64,000 bases of DNA from an uncultured Geobacteraceae bacterium (GCA_903875605.1 CAIQWT010000081.1:1-64000); one strand, 5' to 3'; counted from the first letter of the stretch, positions 26,643-37,091 are shown. Numbers and translations are program-made. The notes: generated by a model not told the origin, from the sequence alone.

Positions 26643-28625
26643 ATGCTCCAACTAATCAATCTATCGAAAAACTTCGCCGGTAAACCGCTCTTCAGCAACA
26701 TCTCCTGGCACCTTAAAAAGGGTGAAAGAGTAGCGCTGGTTGGTGAGAATGGTGCGGGCAAATCCACGCTGATGAAAATCATCGCCGGCCTGACAGAACC
26801 ATCATCGGGTGAGATCCAATGTGCCAGAGGTGCCAAGGCCGCCTACCTGCCTCAGGACGGCATTGTTACCACCGGCCAATCACTATTCCATGAGGCTCGC
26901 GCCGCCCTTTCCGAACTGCTGGCAATGGAAGAAGAACTGCACAAAATCGGACTGGACCTGGAATGTCTGCCCCATGATTCTCCTGAACACGATCAGATCC
27001 TGACCCGCTACGGCGAATTGCAGGAGCAGTTTCGTCACGGAGGCGGCTATACGATGGAGGCCGAAATCGGCACTGTTCTGAAGGGGCTTGGGTTTGCCCA
27101 GGCCGACTGGCACCGGGATTGCGGAGAATTCTCCGGCGGCTGGCAGATGCGTATCGCACTCGCCTGCCTGTTGCTGCAGAAACCCGATGTCCTGCTGCTG
27201 GATGAGCCTACCAACCATCTGGATATTGAGGCCCGTAACTGGCTGGAAGAATACCTTTGTGCCTATCCTGGTTCCGTTGTCCTCGTTTCCCACGACCGCT
27301 TTTTTATGGACAGCGTCTGTAGCCGCATTGCCGAGGTCTGGAACCACACTCTGGCCGATTATCACTGCCGTTATTCTACCTATCTCAACCAGCGAGAAGA
27401 GCGTGTCACAGCTCTGCGCAGCGCCAAACGAATTCAGGATGAGGAGATCGAAAAAACAGAGGATTTTATCCGCCGCTTCCGCTACCAGGCCAACAAAGCG
27501 TCACAGGTACAGTCGCGGGTCAAGCAGCTTGATAAAGTAGAGCGCATAGTATTGCCGCCTGAACGCAAGCGGATTCGCTTTCAGTTTCCGGATGCGCCAA
27601 AAAGCGGCAAGAATGTCATCGAGCTGAAGGGGTTAACACGTTCGTTCGGTGACCATACCGTACTCGACAAGATTAATCTGACGGTTGAAAAAGGCGAGAG
27701 AGTCGCACTGGTCGGACATAACGGAGCAGGAAAATCCACCCTTATGGCGGTATTAGCCGGTGGAGAACATCAAGAGGGGGAACGTATTGTCGGGCATAAT
27801 GTCTGCATGGATTATTTTGCTCAGGATCAGGCAAATGCTCTGGATCAGAGCCGCTCAGCTTACGATGAACTCTATGTAGAAGCGCCGTATGATATGGTGC
27901 CAAAACTGCGTGATATACTGGGTGCTTTCCTTTTTTCGGGAGATGATATTAACAAACAGGTGAGTGTCCTTTCCGGGGGAGAGCGAAATCGCCTGGCTTT
28001 GGCCAAAATGCTGCTGCGCCCTTCAAACCTGCTGCTGATGGACGAACCGACAAACCATCTTGACCTAAACAGCAAGGAAGTGCTGTTGGACGCCCTCAAA
28101 AGTTTTGATGGCACAGTGGTGTTCGTTTCTCATGACCGCTACTTTGTTAATGCGCTGGCAACCCGTGTTGTTGAGGTTGACGGCGGTGGGGTGGAAAGCT
28201 ACTTCGGCGATTACGAATATTATCTGGGTAAGAAGGATTCTGGAATCCAGGAACCTGGGTACAGGGCACAGGTTGCAGCGGGCAAGAACCTAAATGAGAC
28301 ATCGGCCATTCCCACTCCTATGACCATTACACAAAGCACTCTGTCTCCGGCACCATTGCCGCCTCAAAACAAAGATGTGCGACTTAAAGATCGGGAAGAT
28401 GAAAAACGCCGCAAGCGTGAGGATCAATCCCGCCAGAAACGAATAAGCGAGACAGAAGCACGGATTGCCGGCGTCGAAAGGGAACTGGCGCAGCTCGAAA
28501 TCGAGATGAACGCTCCAGGCTTTTTTGATGCTCCAGAGCGGGGATTGCAGGGGGGTGAGCGGCATGCTGCGTTGAATGCCCGGCTTGAAGAATTATATGG
28601 CGAGTGGGATGAGCTGTCGGCCTGA
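26643..28625 (+). CDS. ABC-F family ATPase (YdiF/YheS-like)
   Basis: ABC-F proteins act on the ribosome or translation factors and have no membrane domain. The 660-residue product has two ABC cassettes: Walker A GENGAGKST and GHNGAGKST, signatures FSGGWQMRIALA and LSGGERNRLALA, and Walker B VLLLDEPTNHLD and LLLMDEPTNHLD. The linker between them (KTEDFIRRFRYQANKASQVQSRVKQL) is the P-site tRNA interaction motif of the family. A charged coiled-coil C-terminal extension follows. Whether it affects antibiotic resistance cannot be told. It is divergent from the ABC exporter. Confidence 0.92.
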   Translation: MLQLINLSKNFAGKPLFSNISWHLKKGERVALVGENGAGKSTLMKIIAGLTEPSSGEIQCARGAKAAYLPQDGIVTTGQSLFHEARAALSELLAMEEELHKIGLDLECLPHDSPEHDQILTRYGELQEQFRHGGGYTMEAEIGTVLKGLGFAQADWHRDCGEFSGGWQMRIALACLLLQKPDVLLLDEPTNHLDIEARNWLEEYLCAYPGSVVLVSHDRFFMDSVCSRIAEVWNHTLADYHCRYSTYLNQREERVTALRSAKRIQDEEIEKTEDFIRRFRYQANKASQVQSRVKQLDKVERIVLPPERKRIRFQFPDAPKSGKNVIELKGLTRSFGDHTVLDKINLTVEKGERVALVGHNGAGKSTLMAVLAGGEHQEGERIVGHNVCMDYFAQDQANALDQSRSAYDELYVEAPYDMVPKLRDILGAFLFSGDDINKQVSVLSGGERNRLALAKMLLRPSNLLLMDEPTNHLDLNSKEVLLDALKSFDGTVVFVSHDRYFVNALATRVVEVDGGGVESYFGDYEYYLGKKDSGIQEPGYRAQVAAGKNLNETSAIPTPMTITQSTLSPAPLPPQNKDVRLKDREDEKRRKREDQSRQKRISETEARIAGVERELAQLEIEMNAPGFFDAPERGLQGGERHAALNARLEELYGEWDELSA

Positions 28626-28739
28626 CTTCATCCTCTGCCCTGAGGCGACTAACCAGCCTGCTGACACGGCACCTTTTGCCGATTCAAAAAAGAGCGTATT
28701 TCAATTTATTTGGGGTAAAGCAGAGGTAATTGTCAAACT

Positions 28740-29738
28740 ATGGCCAACACAATTTGGGTTTTTCTGTTGTACATTTTTTTATTGGTTCCACAGCCGGTAT
28801 ATGCGGATAATGCTGCTGTAAGCCAGAATAACGAGCCAATCACCGCACCGGCAACGAGTGCGACTGCCGCTCAATGCCAGCTCCCCGAATCCAAAAAAGC
28901 GCAGCACGAATTCGGCTGGGAGTTTGATCCGTATTACAGCAACCTGTCACTCAGTATTCCACTTACCGATGCACCGATACCTGAAGTTACCGGTAAAAAC
29001 GAATTTGCGATATATAGCCAGCTATTCCAAAATGTTCTACTACCACGATTCATGCTTCTTGAGGTCGCAGTGTTTCCGATGCCGCTTCTTGGCGTCGGCA
29101 CTAAAAAATATACTCCGGAGTTCTACCGTGGCTTCAATGTTGGCAGCGGAGACCTCAATCTGCTGGGGGCGATAACAGCTGGATTCCAGGAACCATACGC
29201 CTTCTCACTTTTTTTTGGTGACTTGATAAGCTTTGTCAAGCCTGGCGAGGAAAAAGTCTGCTCCAACAAAGGTTACATGGGGTACCTGTTTAGTTATTCC
29301 AACCAGCATATCAAACGTAACGTACTGATTCCTGACCATAATGTAGAGTCAGAATGGAAGCTGAAAGGTGATCGCGTTTTTGCAAATGAGAAGTTGAGCT
29401 GGAGTTTTCGGGTAGGTGCAAAAACCCATGAAAATCCAGACATCTCTAACACGGTATATCTGGGGTTCAGACGGAGCAACCTCGATTTCAGCGCAGATAT
29501 TTTGAGTTTTCTTGACAACAGCTCCATTGATTTCCGTTGGGACTTTTCTATCAAAGACGGCCGGCCACTGCGTCAGGAATATACAATCGGCAAGAAAATT
29601 CCTCTCCCGAAATGGCGTGTTGCAATGAAGCTTGATGTTGGTTTTATCTGGGAAGATGCTGCAAGCTATAGCGGACGCCTACGGGACACCAATTTTCAGA
29701 ATATCGTAGCGGTCATTCGCCCGAATATTGAATTTTAA
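28740..29738 (+). CDS. Predicted outer-membrane protein
   Basis: The 332-residue protein has a signal peptide (hydrophobic core at 5-17, cleavage near VYADN) and ends in Phe, typical of beta-barrels. Alternating patterns such as VNMGSGDLNL-like and SWSFRVGAKTH runs, and many aromatic residues, support a barrel. I recognise no specific family. It lies between an ABC-F gene and aspA on the same strand; aspA starts 29 bp after its stop. Confidence 0.65.
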   Translation: MANTIWVFLLYIFLLVPQPVYADNAAVSQNNEPITAPATSATAAQCQLPESKKAQHEFGWEFDPYYSNLSLSIPLTDAPIPEVTGKNEFAIYSQLFQNVLLPRFMLLEVAVFPMPLLGVGTKKYTPEFYRGFNVGSGDLNLLGAITAGFQEPYAFSLFFGDLISFVKPGEEKVCSNKGYMGYLFSYSNQHIKRNVLIPDHNVESEWKLKGDRVFANEKLSWSFRVGAKTHENPDISNTVYLGFRRSNLDFSADILSFLDNSSIDFRWDFSIKDGRPLRQEYTIGKKIPLPKWRVAMKLDVGFIWEDAASYSGRLRDTNFQNIVAVIRPNIEF

Positions 29739-29767
29739 CCCAGCTTTTTTCTTGAATGAGGTGATTC

Positions 29768-31162
29768 ATGACGACACGCATTGAAAAAGATTCCATGGGT
29801 GAAATGTCGGTCCCGGTCGAGGCGTATTATGGAGCGCAGACCGCAAGGGCTATACATAATTTTCCGATCTCCGGCCTGAAGCCGCATCCTGCCTTTGTCT
29901 GGGGCACTGTGGTAATAAAAAAATGTGCGGCAAAAGCGAATATGTCCACGGGCCGATTGTCTGCAGAATTAGGCAGTGCCATCTTGACGGCTGCCGAAGA
30001 GGTGTTGGCCGGGGCACTGGCAGATCAGTTCGTGGTTGACCCTTTCCAGGCCGGCGCCGGGACATCGCACAACATGAACGCCAATGAGGTTCTGGCAAAC
30101 AGGGCCCTGGAGCTACTGGGGCGGCAGCGAGGCGACTTTTCCACTCTCCATCCCAACGACCATGTCAATATGGCCCAGTCCACCAATGATGTCATCCCTA
30201 CGGCTATCCGCCTGGCTTCACTGGAGATGCTTGAACCTTTGCTGGAACAGCTTGAAGGGCTGGAAATGGCTCTTACTGCCAAGGCAGAGGAGTTCAACCA
30301 TATTCTCAAATCGGGGCGCACTCATCTACAGGACGCAGTACCAATCCGCATGGGGCAGGAGTTCGGCGCATACGCAGCCGCCATCCGCAAAAATCGCGAA
30401 GGGCTTGAAGCATGCATCCCGGCCCTGCTGGAGTTAGGAATCGGTGGCACTGCCGTGGGGACAGGCTTAAATGCCGAGCCGGCCTACATCGCTGCCATAA
30501 TCGAAGAGCTGACCGTCTCCACTGGATTTCCATTGATCGCCAGCCCTGATCTGTTTGAGGCGATGCAAAATATGGATCCCTTTCTGGCACTGTCGTCGGC
30601 ACTACGACGCACGGCAGTCAACCTCGGACGCATTGCCAACGACCTACGCCTGCTTGCATCAGGGCCCCGCACCGGTTTTGATGAAATCCGCCTTCCAGCA
30701 ATTCAGCCCGGATCTTCGATTATGCCTGGCAAGATTAATCCCTCTATGGCTGAAATGACCAATATGGTCTGTTTTCAAGTAATGGGATGTGACCAGGCGG
30801 TGCTGTTGGCGACTCAGGCGGGACAACTGGAGTTGAATGTGATGATGCCTCTGATTGCCTGGAATCTGACGTTTTCAATGGAAATACTCAAGAATTGCGT
30901 GCAGAAATTCACTGAATCCTGTATAAAGGGAATATCAGCAAACGAAATACGATGCCGACGTTATCTGGAAGACTCACTTGGTCTGGTAACTGTACTGGCT
31001 CCGTACATCGGCTACAACGCCTCGGCAGATATTGCCAAGGAATCTATCGCCAGTGGTAAAAGCATCCGCGAGATCGTGCTTGATCAGGAATTGATGGCTG
31101 TGGATGAACTGGACGCCATCATGCAACCGGAGCACCTGACTGAACCGGGACTACCTAAATAA
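29768..31162 (+). CDS. aspA: Aspartate ammonia-lyase
   Basis: Aspartase converts aspartate to fumarate and ammonia. The 464-residue product has the fumarase/aspartase signature [11 protein letters not shown] at 315-325, the catalytic-site [16 protein letters not shown] (about 98-113), and [11 protein letters not shown]. The N-terminal [29 protein letters not shown] favours aspartase over fumarase, though fumarase cannot be excluded by eye. In Geobacteraceae fumarate is an electron acceptor or TCA intermediate. Confidence 0.88.
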   Translation: MTTRIEKDSMGEMSVPVEAYYGAQTARAIHNFPISGLKPHPAFVWGTVVIKKCAAKANMSTGRLSAELGSAILTAAEEVLAGALADQFVVDPFQAGAGTSHNMNANEVLANRALELLGRQRGDFSTLHPNDHVNMAQSTNDVIPTAIRLASLEMLEPLLEQLEGLEMALTAKAEEFNHILKSGRTHLQDAVPIRMGQEFGAYAAAIRKNREGLEACIPALLELGIGGTAVGTGLNAEPAYIAAIIEELTVSTGFPLIASPDLFEAMQNMDPFLALSSALRRTAVNLGRIANDLRLLASGPRTGFDEIRLPAIQPGSSIMPGKINPSMAEMTNMVCFQVMGCDQAVLLATQAGQLELNVMMPLIAWNLTFSMEILKNCVQKFTESCIKGISANEIRCRRYLEDSLGLVTVLAPYIGYNASADIAKESIASGKSIREIVLDQELMAVDELDAIMQPEHLTEPGLPK

Positions 31163-31263
31163 GCAATTCCGCGGCTGGATGCGTTTTAAAAAAGCGATTG
31201 CTGACATACTTGTTTAATCTTTATAAGCGAAAAACAGCATCACACTCAAAGGAGAATGAACAG

Positions 31264-31485
31264 ATGAGAGAAGAAGTACTTAGAGTCCTTGAACAGGTTC
31301 GTCCTAATCTGCAGGCCGATGGCGGCGATGTGGAACTGGTGGAAGTTACAGAAGACGGCATCGTAAAAGTCCGCCTGAAAGGCGCCTGCGGCAGTTGTCC
31401 TATGTCCACTATGACACTTAAAATGGGAATTGAGCGGGCTATGAAAGAACAGATCCCTGGTGTTAAGGAAGTTGTTCAGGTCTGA
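31264..31485 (+). CDS. NifU C-terminal-domain (Nfu-type) iron-sulfur scaffold
   Basis: Nfu proteins carry a [4Fe-4S] cluster to apoproteins. The 73-residue product (start at 31264, AGGAG upstream) is a single Nfu domain: [33 protein letters not shown] with the CxxC cluster ligands, and [18 protein letters not shown]. No N-terminal scaffold domain is present. A clear terminator follows. Confidence 0.94.
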   Translation: MREEVLRVLEQVRPNLQADGGDVELVEVTEDGIVKVRLKGACGSCPMSTMTLKMGIERAMKEQIPGVKEVVQV

Positions 31486-31507
31486 GCAGCGAACCGGAAG
31501 CACACAT

Positions 31508-31549
31508 GAAAACGCTCCCTCAGCTTGTGCTGATTGGAGCGTTTTTTTT
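31508..31549 (+). terminator. Rho-independent terminator after the Nfu gene
   Basis: AAAACGCTCC pairs with GGAGCGTTTT around an inner CAGC/GCTG stem, followed by a T run. Confidence 0.9.
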
Positions 31550-31563
31550 GAGGAGTATTCAAG

Positions 31564-31824
31564 ATGACCAATATCTGTCCCGGTCGCTACCGGCACTACA
31601 AAGGTAACGAGTATGAAGTGATCTCCATAGCCCGTCACAGCGAGACCGAAGAGGCAATGGTTGTCTATCGTAAACTGTATGACGATCATTCGCTTTGGGT
31701 CAGGCCGCTCGATATGTTTTTAGAGAATGTATTGCTGGCTGGTCAGCTGGTACCCCGTTTTGTATGGGTAGGGGCAATGTGCCGACAGGACGACGACAGG
31801 CAATCCCTACTACGCGTTGTATAA
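31564..31824 (+). CDS. DUF1653 protein
   Basis: The 86-residue protein matches DUF1653: PGRYRHYKGNEYEVISIARHSETEEAMVVYRKLYDDHSLWVRPLDMFLE. This core covers residues 5-60. The family is a small soluble protein of unknown function. The ribosome site GAGGAG overlaps the end of the preceding terminator, so it is probably transcribed from its own start or by read-through. Confidence 0.88.
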   Translation: MTNICPGRYRHYKGNEYEVISIARHSETEEAMVVYRKLYDDHSLWVRPLDMFLENVLLAGQLVPRFVWVGAMCRQDDDRQSLLRVV

Positions 31825-31861
31825 TATTCGAACATGAAAAAGACTAATTTATGAGGTATTT

Positions 31862-33754
31862 GTGGCACTTATATCCCTTCGCGACATCACTCTGGCCTTT
31901 GGTGGCCCCCCTATTTTCAACGGCATCAACCTGCAGATTGAACAGGGTGACCGGCTCTGCCTGATGGGGCGCAACGGCAGCGGTAAATCTACGCTGCTGA
32001 AACTGATTGGTGGCGAACTGACTCCGGAAGGGGGTGAAGTTCAGCGGCAGCAGGGGCTTAAAGTGGCTCAGCTTACCCAGGATGTACCGCAGGGTTTGGC
32101 TGGAAATGTCTTCGACGTTGTCGCATCCGGTATGGGTACAGCTGCTGCTGTGTTGGCGGAGTACCACCATGTCAGCCATGAACTGGCGCATGATTGCAGT
32201 GAAAAGATGCTGACACGCTTGGAAGCGCTGCAAAAAGAGCTGGAAGAAAATGACGGATGGAACCTTCATCAAGAGGTGGAACGGGTGCTGAACCGGCTTG
32301 ATCTTGACGCTGAGGCAGAATTCACCGAATTATCCGGAGGCACCAAACGTCGCGTGCTGCTTGCCCGCGCCCTGGTATCCAACCCTGATATTTTGATACT
32401 TGACGAGCCGACCAACCACCTTGATATCGACACTATTCTCTGGTTGGAGGAGTTTCTGGCAAAAAACGTGAAGACGGTACTGTTCGTCACCCATGACCGC
32501 TCTTTTGCCAGGCGTCTGGCTAACCGTGTAGCAGAGCTCGATCGTGGGAGAATATATGCTTTCCCCTGTGGTTATGATGAATTTGTGGAACGGCGTGAAG
32601 CTTTGCTTGAGGCGGAAATAAGCCGGCAGGCATTGTTCGACAAGAAACTGGCACAGGAAGAGGTGTGGGTTCGGCAGGGAATTAAAGCCCGTCGCACCCG
32701 CAATGAGGGACGCGTCAGGGCGCTAAAAAAGCTGCGCGAAGAGTCGCGGCAACGTCAGGAACGGCAGGGGACAGCCAAGATTCAGCTGCAGGTGGCGGAT
32801 CGCTCCGGAGCGTTAGTTGCTGAAGCTGTCGGTGTAACCTTTGCCTATGACGGACGTCCGATAGTCACTAATCTCACCACCACGATCATGCGTGGTGATC
32901 GAATCGGCATTATTGGCCCGAATGGTTCAGGCAAGACGACTCTACTGCGTTTGTTGCTTGGTGAACTGGAACCACAACAGGGGGGAATTTCGTTGGGAAC
33001 ACGCCGTGAGGTGATCTATTTTGATCAATTACGTGAACAACTTGATATGGATAAAAGCGTACAGGAGAATGTGGGTGAAGGCAATGACACACTGGTAATT
33101 AATGGTCAGCCGCGCCATATTATCGGCTACCTGCAGGACTTCCTCTTCTCCCCGGAGCGGGCCCGATCCCCGGTAAGCATCCTCTCCGGCGGCGAGCGCA
33201 ACCGGCTGTTGCTGGCCAAGCTCTTTACCAAGCCGTCCAATATTCTGGTAATGGATGAACCGACAAACGACCTTGATGCCGAAACACTTGACCTGTTAGA
33301 AGACCTGCTGATGGAATATCCCGGAACACTGTTGCTAGTCAGCCATGATCGCGAATTTCTCAATAATGTCGTGTCGAGTACACTGGTATTCACCGGGGAC
33401 GGCTCGGTACGGGAGTTTGTCGGCGGGTATGACGACTGGCTGAGTCAGGCTGCAACTGAAACCGCTGCTGCAACCCAGGCGATGCAGAAAGCGGCTCCGG
33501 AAAAAGGTAAGGTACAGAAGGAAAAAATCCGGAAACTCTCCTTCAATGACCAGCGCGAACTGGAAATACTACCGGAGAGGATCGCTACTATTGAAAAGGA
33601 GCAGGGGGAGTTACACGCCCGTCTGGCCGATCCTGATTTTTACAAGAGTGCCGCAGGGGGAGTGACTGTTGTCAACGCCCGTCTGGCCGAACTGGAAATG
33701 GAACTGGAAGCTGCATTTCTGCGTTGGGATGAGTTGGAGAGCCTAAAAGCATAG
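31862..33754 (+). CDS. uup: ABC-F family ATPase Uup
   Basis: The GTG at 31862 gives 630 residues with two ABC cassettes: Walker A GRNGSGKST and GPNGSGKTT, signatures LSGGTKRRVLLARAL and LSGGERNRLLLAKLF, and Walker B ILILDEPTNHLD and ILVMDEPTNDLD. The linker and the C-terminal coiled coil (about 540-630) are as in Uup, which influences ribosome assembly and precise excision. It is the second ABC-F gene in 7 kb. It is convergent with the MFS gene, with stops 3 bp apart. Confidence 0.92.
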   Translation: MALISLRDITLAFGGPPIFNGINLQIEQGDRLCLMGRNGSGKSTLLKLIGGELTPEGGEVQRQQGLKVAQLTQDVPQGLAGNVFDVVASGMGTAAAVLAEYHHVSHELAHDCSEKMLTRLEALQKELEENDGWNLHQEVERVLNRLDLDAEAEFTELSGGTKRRVLLARALVSNPDILILDEPTNHLDIDTILWLEEFLAKNVKTVLFVTHDRSFARRLANRVAELDRGRIYAFPCGYDEFVERREALLEAEISRQALFDKKLAQEEVWVRQGIKARRTRNEGRVRALKKLREESRQRQERQGTAKIQLQVADRSGALVAEAVGVTFAYDGRPIVTNLTTTIMRGDRIGIIGPNGSGKTTLLRLLLGELEPQQGGISLGTRREVIYFDQLREQLDMDKSVQENVGEGNDTLVINGQPRHIIGYLQDFLFSPERARSPVSILSGGERNRLLLAKLFTKPSNILVMDEPTNDLDAETLDLLEDLLMEYPGTLLLVSHDREFLNNVVSSTLVFTGDGSVREFVGGYDDWLSQAATETAAATQAMQKAAPEKGKVQKEKIRKLSFNDQRELEILPERIATIEKEQGELHARLADPDFYKSAAGGVTVVNARLAELEMELEAAFLRWDELESLKA

Positions 33755-33756
33755 CA

Positions 33757-34959
33757 CTACTCCACAGCCGGCATCCGCAGCAGGAGTGTACCAACTCCGA
33801 AAGCTGCAATTATCAATAGCACAATAAGCACTGCAACCCCGTTCCAGCCATAATTAGACCAGAACATACCACCCACCGTACCCGATATGCTTGAGCCGAG
33901 ATAGTACGCAAACAGGTAAAGCGATGATGCCTGTGCCTTGGCTGTTCGGGCGCGCCTGCCGACCCAACTGGAAGCGATAGTGTGAGCACTGAAAAAACCA
34001 CAGGTAAAAACCCCCACCCCGGCCACAATTACTGGAAGCGATCCCGAAAGTGTAATAACCGCCCCTGCCAACATAACCAATAAAGAGAACCGGATCATTA
34101 TGGTGCGACCAAAGCGGTGTATCATACTGCCGACTATTCCAGAGCTGAATGAGCCGAGCAGATATACTAAAAAGATCAGACTGACATGAAAGTTACTGAG
34201 ATGATATGGCGGCGCTAACAGACGGAAACTGATGTAATTGTAAAGAGAGATGAAGCCGCCCATGAATAGGAAGGCCATCGCGAAAAGGCAGAGCAATCCG
34301 GGGTCTTGCAAGTGCTGGAACAGCGAGGTGAACAGGTAGCGCAACCGGAACGGCCGTTGCTGGAAGTTTGTCGATGGCGGAAGGCTTTTTAGGAAGACGA
34401 TACTGAGAAGCAGACTGAGAACGCCAATTATGGCTATTGCTGCGTGCCATGGGACATACTGGCAGAGCAGTGCAGACCCAATTCGCCCGGTCATCCCACC
34501 AAGTGCGTTACCGCTGATGTAGAGCCCCATGGCATGCCCGATCGCCTGTGCATCCATCTCTTCCCCGAGATACGCCATCGCTACCGACGGCACACCGGCC
34601 AGCACCAGTCCCTGCAGCAGGCGCAGCATCAGAAGGGATTCGAATGTGTGGCTGAAGATCGTCACCACGGCCAGAAACGACGTCAAAAAGAGGGCCGCAC
34701 TCATGACCGTCCGCCGTCCCAGAGTTTCTGAAACTGTGCCGGCAATCAGCATGCCGAGCGCCAGGGAGATAGTGGCACTTGAAAGCGGCAGACTGGCCAG
34801 CGCCGGTGATACTCCAAACTCAAGCGCGAAAAGGGGCAGTAATGGCTGGACGTCGTAGAGAGTGACAAAGGTGACGAAACCGGCGCAGAACAGAGCCACG
34901 TTGATACGCCGAAATCCGGAAGTACCGATGCGAACCTGTCCTTCCATAACTACGGACAT
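33757..34959 (-). CDS. MFS transporter (YnfM-like)
   Basis: The 400-residue protein has about 12 membrane helices and MFS signatures: GMLIAGTVSETLGRRTVM between helices 2 and 3 and GSMIHRFGRTIMIRF in the second half. It resembles the DHA1/YnfM efflux group (FAGFVTFVTLYDVQPLLPLFALEFGVSPA). The substrate is unknown. Transcribed alone on the minus strand; the 220-bp upstream gap shows no confident promoter. Confidence 0.9.
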   Translation of the reverse strand: MSVVMEGQVRIGTSGFRRINVALFCAGFVTFVTLYDVQPLLPLFALEFGVSPALASLPLSSATISLALGMLIAGTVSETLGRRTVMSAALFLTSFLAVVTIFSHTFESLLMLRLLQGLVLAGVPSVAMAYLGEEMDAQAIGHAMGLYISGNALGGMTGRIGSALLCQYVPWHAAIAIIGVLSLLLSIVFLKSLPPSTNFQQRPFRLRYLFTSLFQHLQDPGLLCLFAMAFLFMGGFISLYNYISFRLLAPPYHLSNFHVSLIFLVYLLGSFSSGIVGSMIHRFGRTIMIRFSLLVMLAGAVITLSGSLPVIVAGVGVFTCGFFSAHTIASSWVGRRARTAKAQASSLYLFAYYLGSSISGTVGGMFWSNYGWNGVAVLIVLLIIAAFGVGTLLLRMPAVE

Positions 34960-35185
34960 TCACTCTCCCCCTTTTAGTAAAGGCTTTGACCACACCTGTG
35001 AATAGCAAAAACAGACGTTAAATACCACTTGAAGTTTGAACGCGTGCGTGAAACTCTCTAAAATTAGTAAACATTATTGACAATAGAGCAAATTTACGAG
35101 ATTGTTTGCCTTTGGATGAATTATACGCCGTAGACATGGCCGGCTTAGAAACACCGACTTTCCGAAGTGCCTCCGGAGGATGAAC

Positions 35186-36616
35186 TTGAGTAAATTGCTG
35201 AATATTTTATACCGGCAGGGTGTAACTCTGGCAGTGCTGCTGACCATATCTGGGTGCGCGTCCACCTCAACCTTTTCTGCCTACCCCAATAAAATCAAGC
35301 CACTCATCTCCTCACTGTCAAGCCGCGTTCCTATTGATTTATCAGAGCACCTGCTGAGTGAGTCAAAAAGCAACGATCTGATACTTTATAACATGGAGCG
35401 TGGGCGGTTCGCCCAGGTTACGGGTATCAGCGATATCAGCATGTCAGGCTTTAACACCTCAATGGAAAAAATCAGGGAAAATGACGAAAAAGCTTTGATC
35501 AGCGCCTCTGGTATCGGTGCCGGCTTTGCGGCAACGATGGTCAACGACAATGCGATTCCTTACGAAGGGGACGGATATGAACGGGTATTATTACACCATT
35601 ACCAGGCACTCAACTACCTGAAGAAAAAGGATCTTGAAGGGGCCGGAGTCGAAGTCAGGCGTGCCAACGCTGAGCAGATGGACGCAATGAAGCGCTTTGA
35701 AAAGGACATAGACAAGGCACAGGAAGAAGCAGAGAAAAAAAAGGTACGTAGCAACTCTCGGATTGACAGCCAGTATGCCCAGATGGACGAGATTGCCGGC
35801 AGAGTAAAAAATTCGTTCCAGAATGCCTACACGTTCTACGTTTCCGGGTTTATCTATGAACTGTTGCAACAGCCGAATGATGCCTATATTGACTATAAAA
35901 AGGCGCTGGAAATCTATCCGGAAAACAGATACGTGCAGAAAGATGTACTTCGACTGGCCGCGAAACTTGAAATGCGTGAGGACCTTGAAGAGCTGAACCG
36001 CCGCTTTCCAATTAAATCATTACTGACCGACAGCAAAACCGATGTCAATACAGGAGAGATCCTGGTACTATTTGAAGAGGGTTTTGTTCCGCAAAAACGT
36101 GAAGTTAAAATTCCTATTCCCATTAGCAGAGGGGGGCTTATTTCTATCGCGTTTCCCGTATATAAGGAAAAGTGGTCCGTTCAGGTCCCGTTGCAGATAT
36201 TTAACAACAATGAACTAATCGGTAGTACTGATCCCATATGTGATATCCGTGCCCTGGCAGTCAAAGCACTTAAAGAGAAAGCACCGGTAATTGCCACGCG
36301 CCAAATTGTCCGGGCCATTGCCAAGGCTGCTGCTGCCGCCGCAGCAAAACAAAACCTGGGTGAATTAGGACAACTTGCCGTAAGCGTGTGGAACCTGGTC
36401 AGTGAGAACGCCGATCTACGCAGTTGGCTTACCCTGCCTGCCAACGCACAGATTTTACGGGCGACACTCCCGGTCGGTGACTACAAACTGGCTCTACAGC
36501 ATCCAATGACTCTAGGCACGACGTATGTAGACGTAAAAATAACTACTGGGGGCAAAAGCGTTTTACAGGTTGTTCGAACGGGGCAACAGATATATAGTTC
36601 AGTTACGCAGTTTTAA
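35186..36616 (+). CDS. COG3014-family lipoprotein
   Basis: The 476-residue lipoprotein (lipobox TISGC, cysteine near residue 25) opens an operon with YcfL, LpoB and DUF1566 lipoproteins. A helical domain (about 100-290) carries TPR-like spacing (YNYLKKKDLEGAGVEVRRANAEQ, then DAYIDYKKALEIYPENRYVQKDVLRLA). A beta-rich C-terminal half follows. An ATG at 35180 directly abuts the GGAGG (35175-35179) with no spacer, so I prefer the TTG at 35186, which has a 6-bp spacer. Function is uncharacterised; context suggests peptidoglycan or envelope work. Confidence 0.8.
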   Translation: MSKLLNILYRQGVTLAVLLTISGCASTSTFSAYPNKIKPLISSLSSRVPIDLSEHLLSESKSNDLILYNMERGRFAQVTGISDISMSGFNTSMEKIRENDEKALISASGIGAGFAATMVNDNAIPYEGDGYERVLLHHYQALNYLKKKDLEGAGVEVRRANAEQMDAMKRFEKDIDKAQEEAEKKKVRSNSRIDSQYAQMDEIAGRVKNSFQNAYTFYVSGFIYELLQQPNDAYIDYKKALEIYPENRYVQKDVLRLAAKLEMREDLEELNRRFPIKSLLTDSKTDVNTGEILVLFEEGFVPQKREVKIPIPISRGGLISIAFPVYKEKWSVQVPLQIFNNNELIGSTDPICDIRALAVKALKEKAPVIATRQIVRAIAKAAAAAAAKQNLGELGQLAVSVWNLVSENADLRSWLTLPANAQILRATLPVGDYKLALQHPMTLGTTYVDVKITTGGKSVLQVVRTGQQIYSSVTQF

Positions 36617-36644
36617 CTTAAGCTGGCAGAGGAAAGGAGCGGGC

Positions 36645-37091
36645 ATGAAAAAGAACAATGGCATCGTCATCAGCGGAATTGCTGCGATTTCCGCAGTTGT
36701 GATTCTTGGCCTCGCCGGATGCAGCACCACAGCAGGAATTGAAGCAACCGGCAAGGCTGCATGGGACGAGCAAGGAGCCAGGATACTTGAAAAAAATGTG
36801 GTGTTCAATAGCATCGGGCTGAAATGGGATCTGCAGATTTTAGACTTGCGGAGCGTTCTGGTCGGTAATATTATGAAGGTACAGGCGACACTACGCTCTA
36901 AAGACAAGGATACCCTGTCGTTCCAGTATCGGTTCGAATGGTATGATGCCGGCGGGCTTGAGATAAACTCCGGTGCTGGCTCCTGGAAACCGGTAATGCT
37001 TAATGGTAGTGAAACTAAAAACATACAGGCGGTTGCTCCAGACCAACGGGCCAAAGAATTTAAGCTTGAAATAAGAGAACCGGACAAATAG
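36645..37091 (+). CDS. YcfL/DUF1425-family lipoprotein
   Basis: The 148-residue lipoprotein has lipobox LAGC (about residue 26) and a YcfL-type Ig-like domain: ILDLRSVLVGNIMKVQATLRSKDKDTLSFQYRFEWYDAGGLEI. In enterobacteria ycfL lies next to lpoB, as it does here. The start at 36645 has AAGGAG upstream. Lies 28 bp after the COG3014 gene and 103 bp before lpoB. Confidence 0.85.
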   Translation: MKKNNGIVISGIAAISAVVILGLAGCSTTAGIEATGKAAWDEQGARILEKNVVFNSIGLKWDLQILDLRSVLVGNIMKVQATLRSKDKDTLSFQYRFEWYDAGGLEINSGAGSWKPVMLNGSETKNIQAVAPDQRAKEFKLEIREPDK

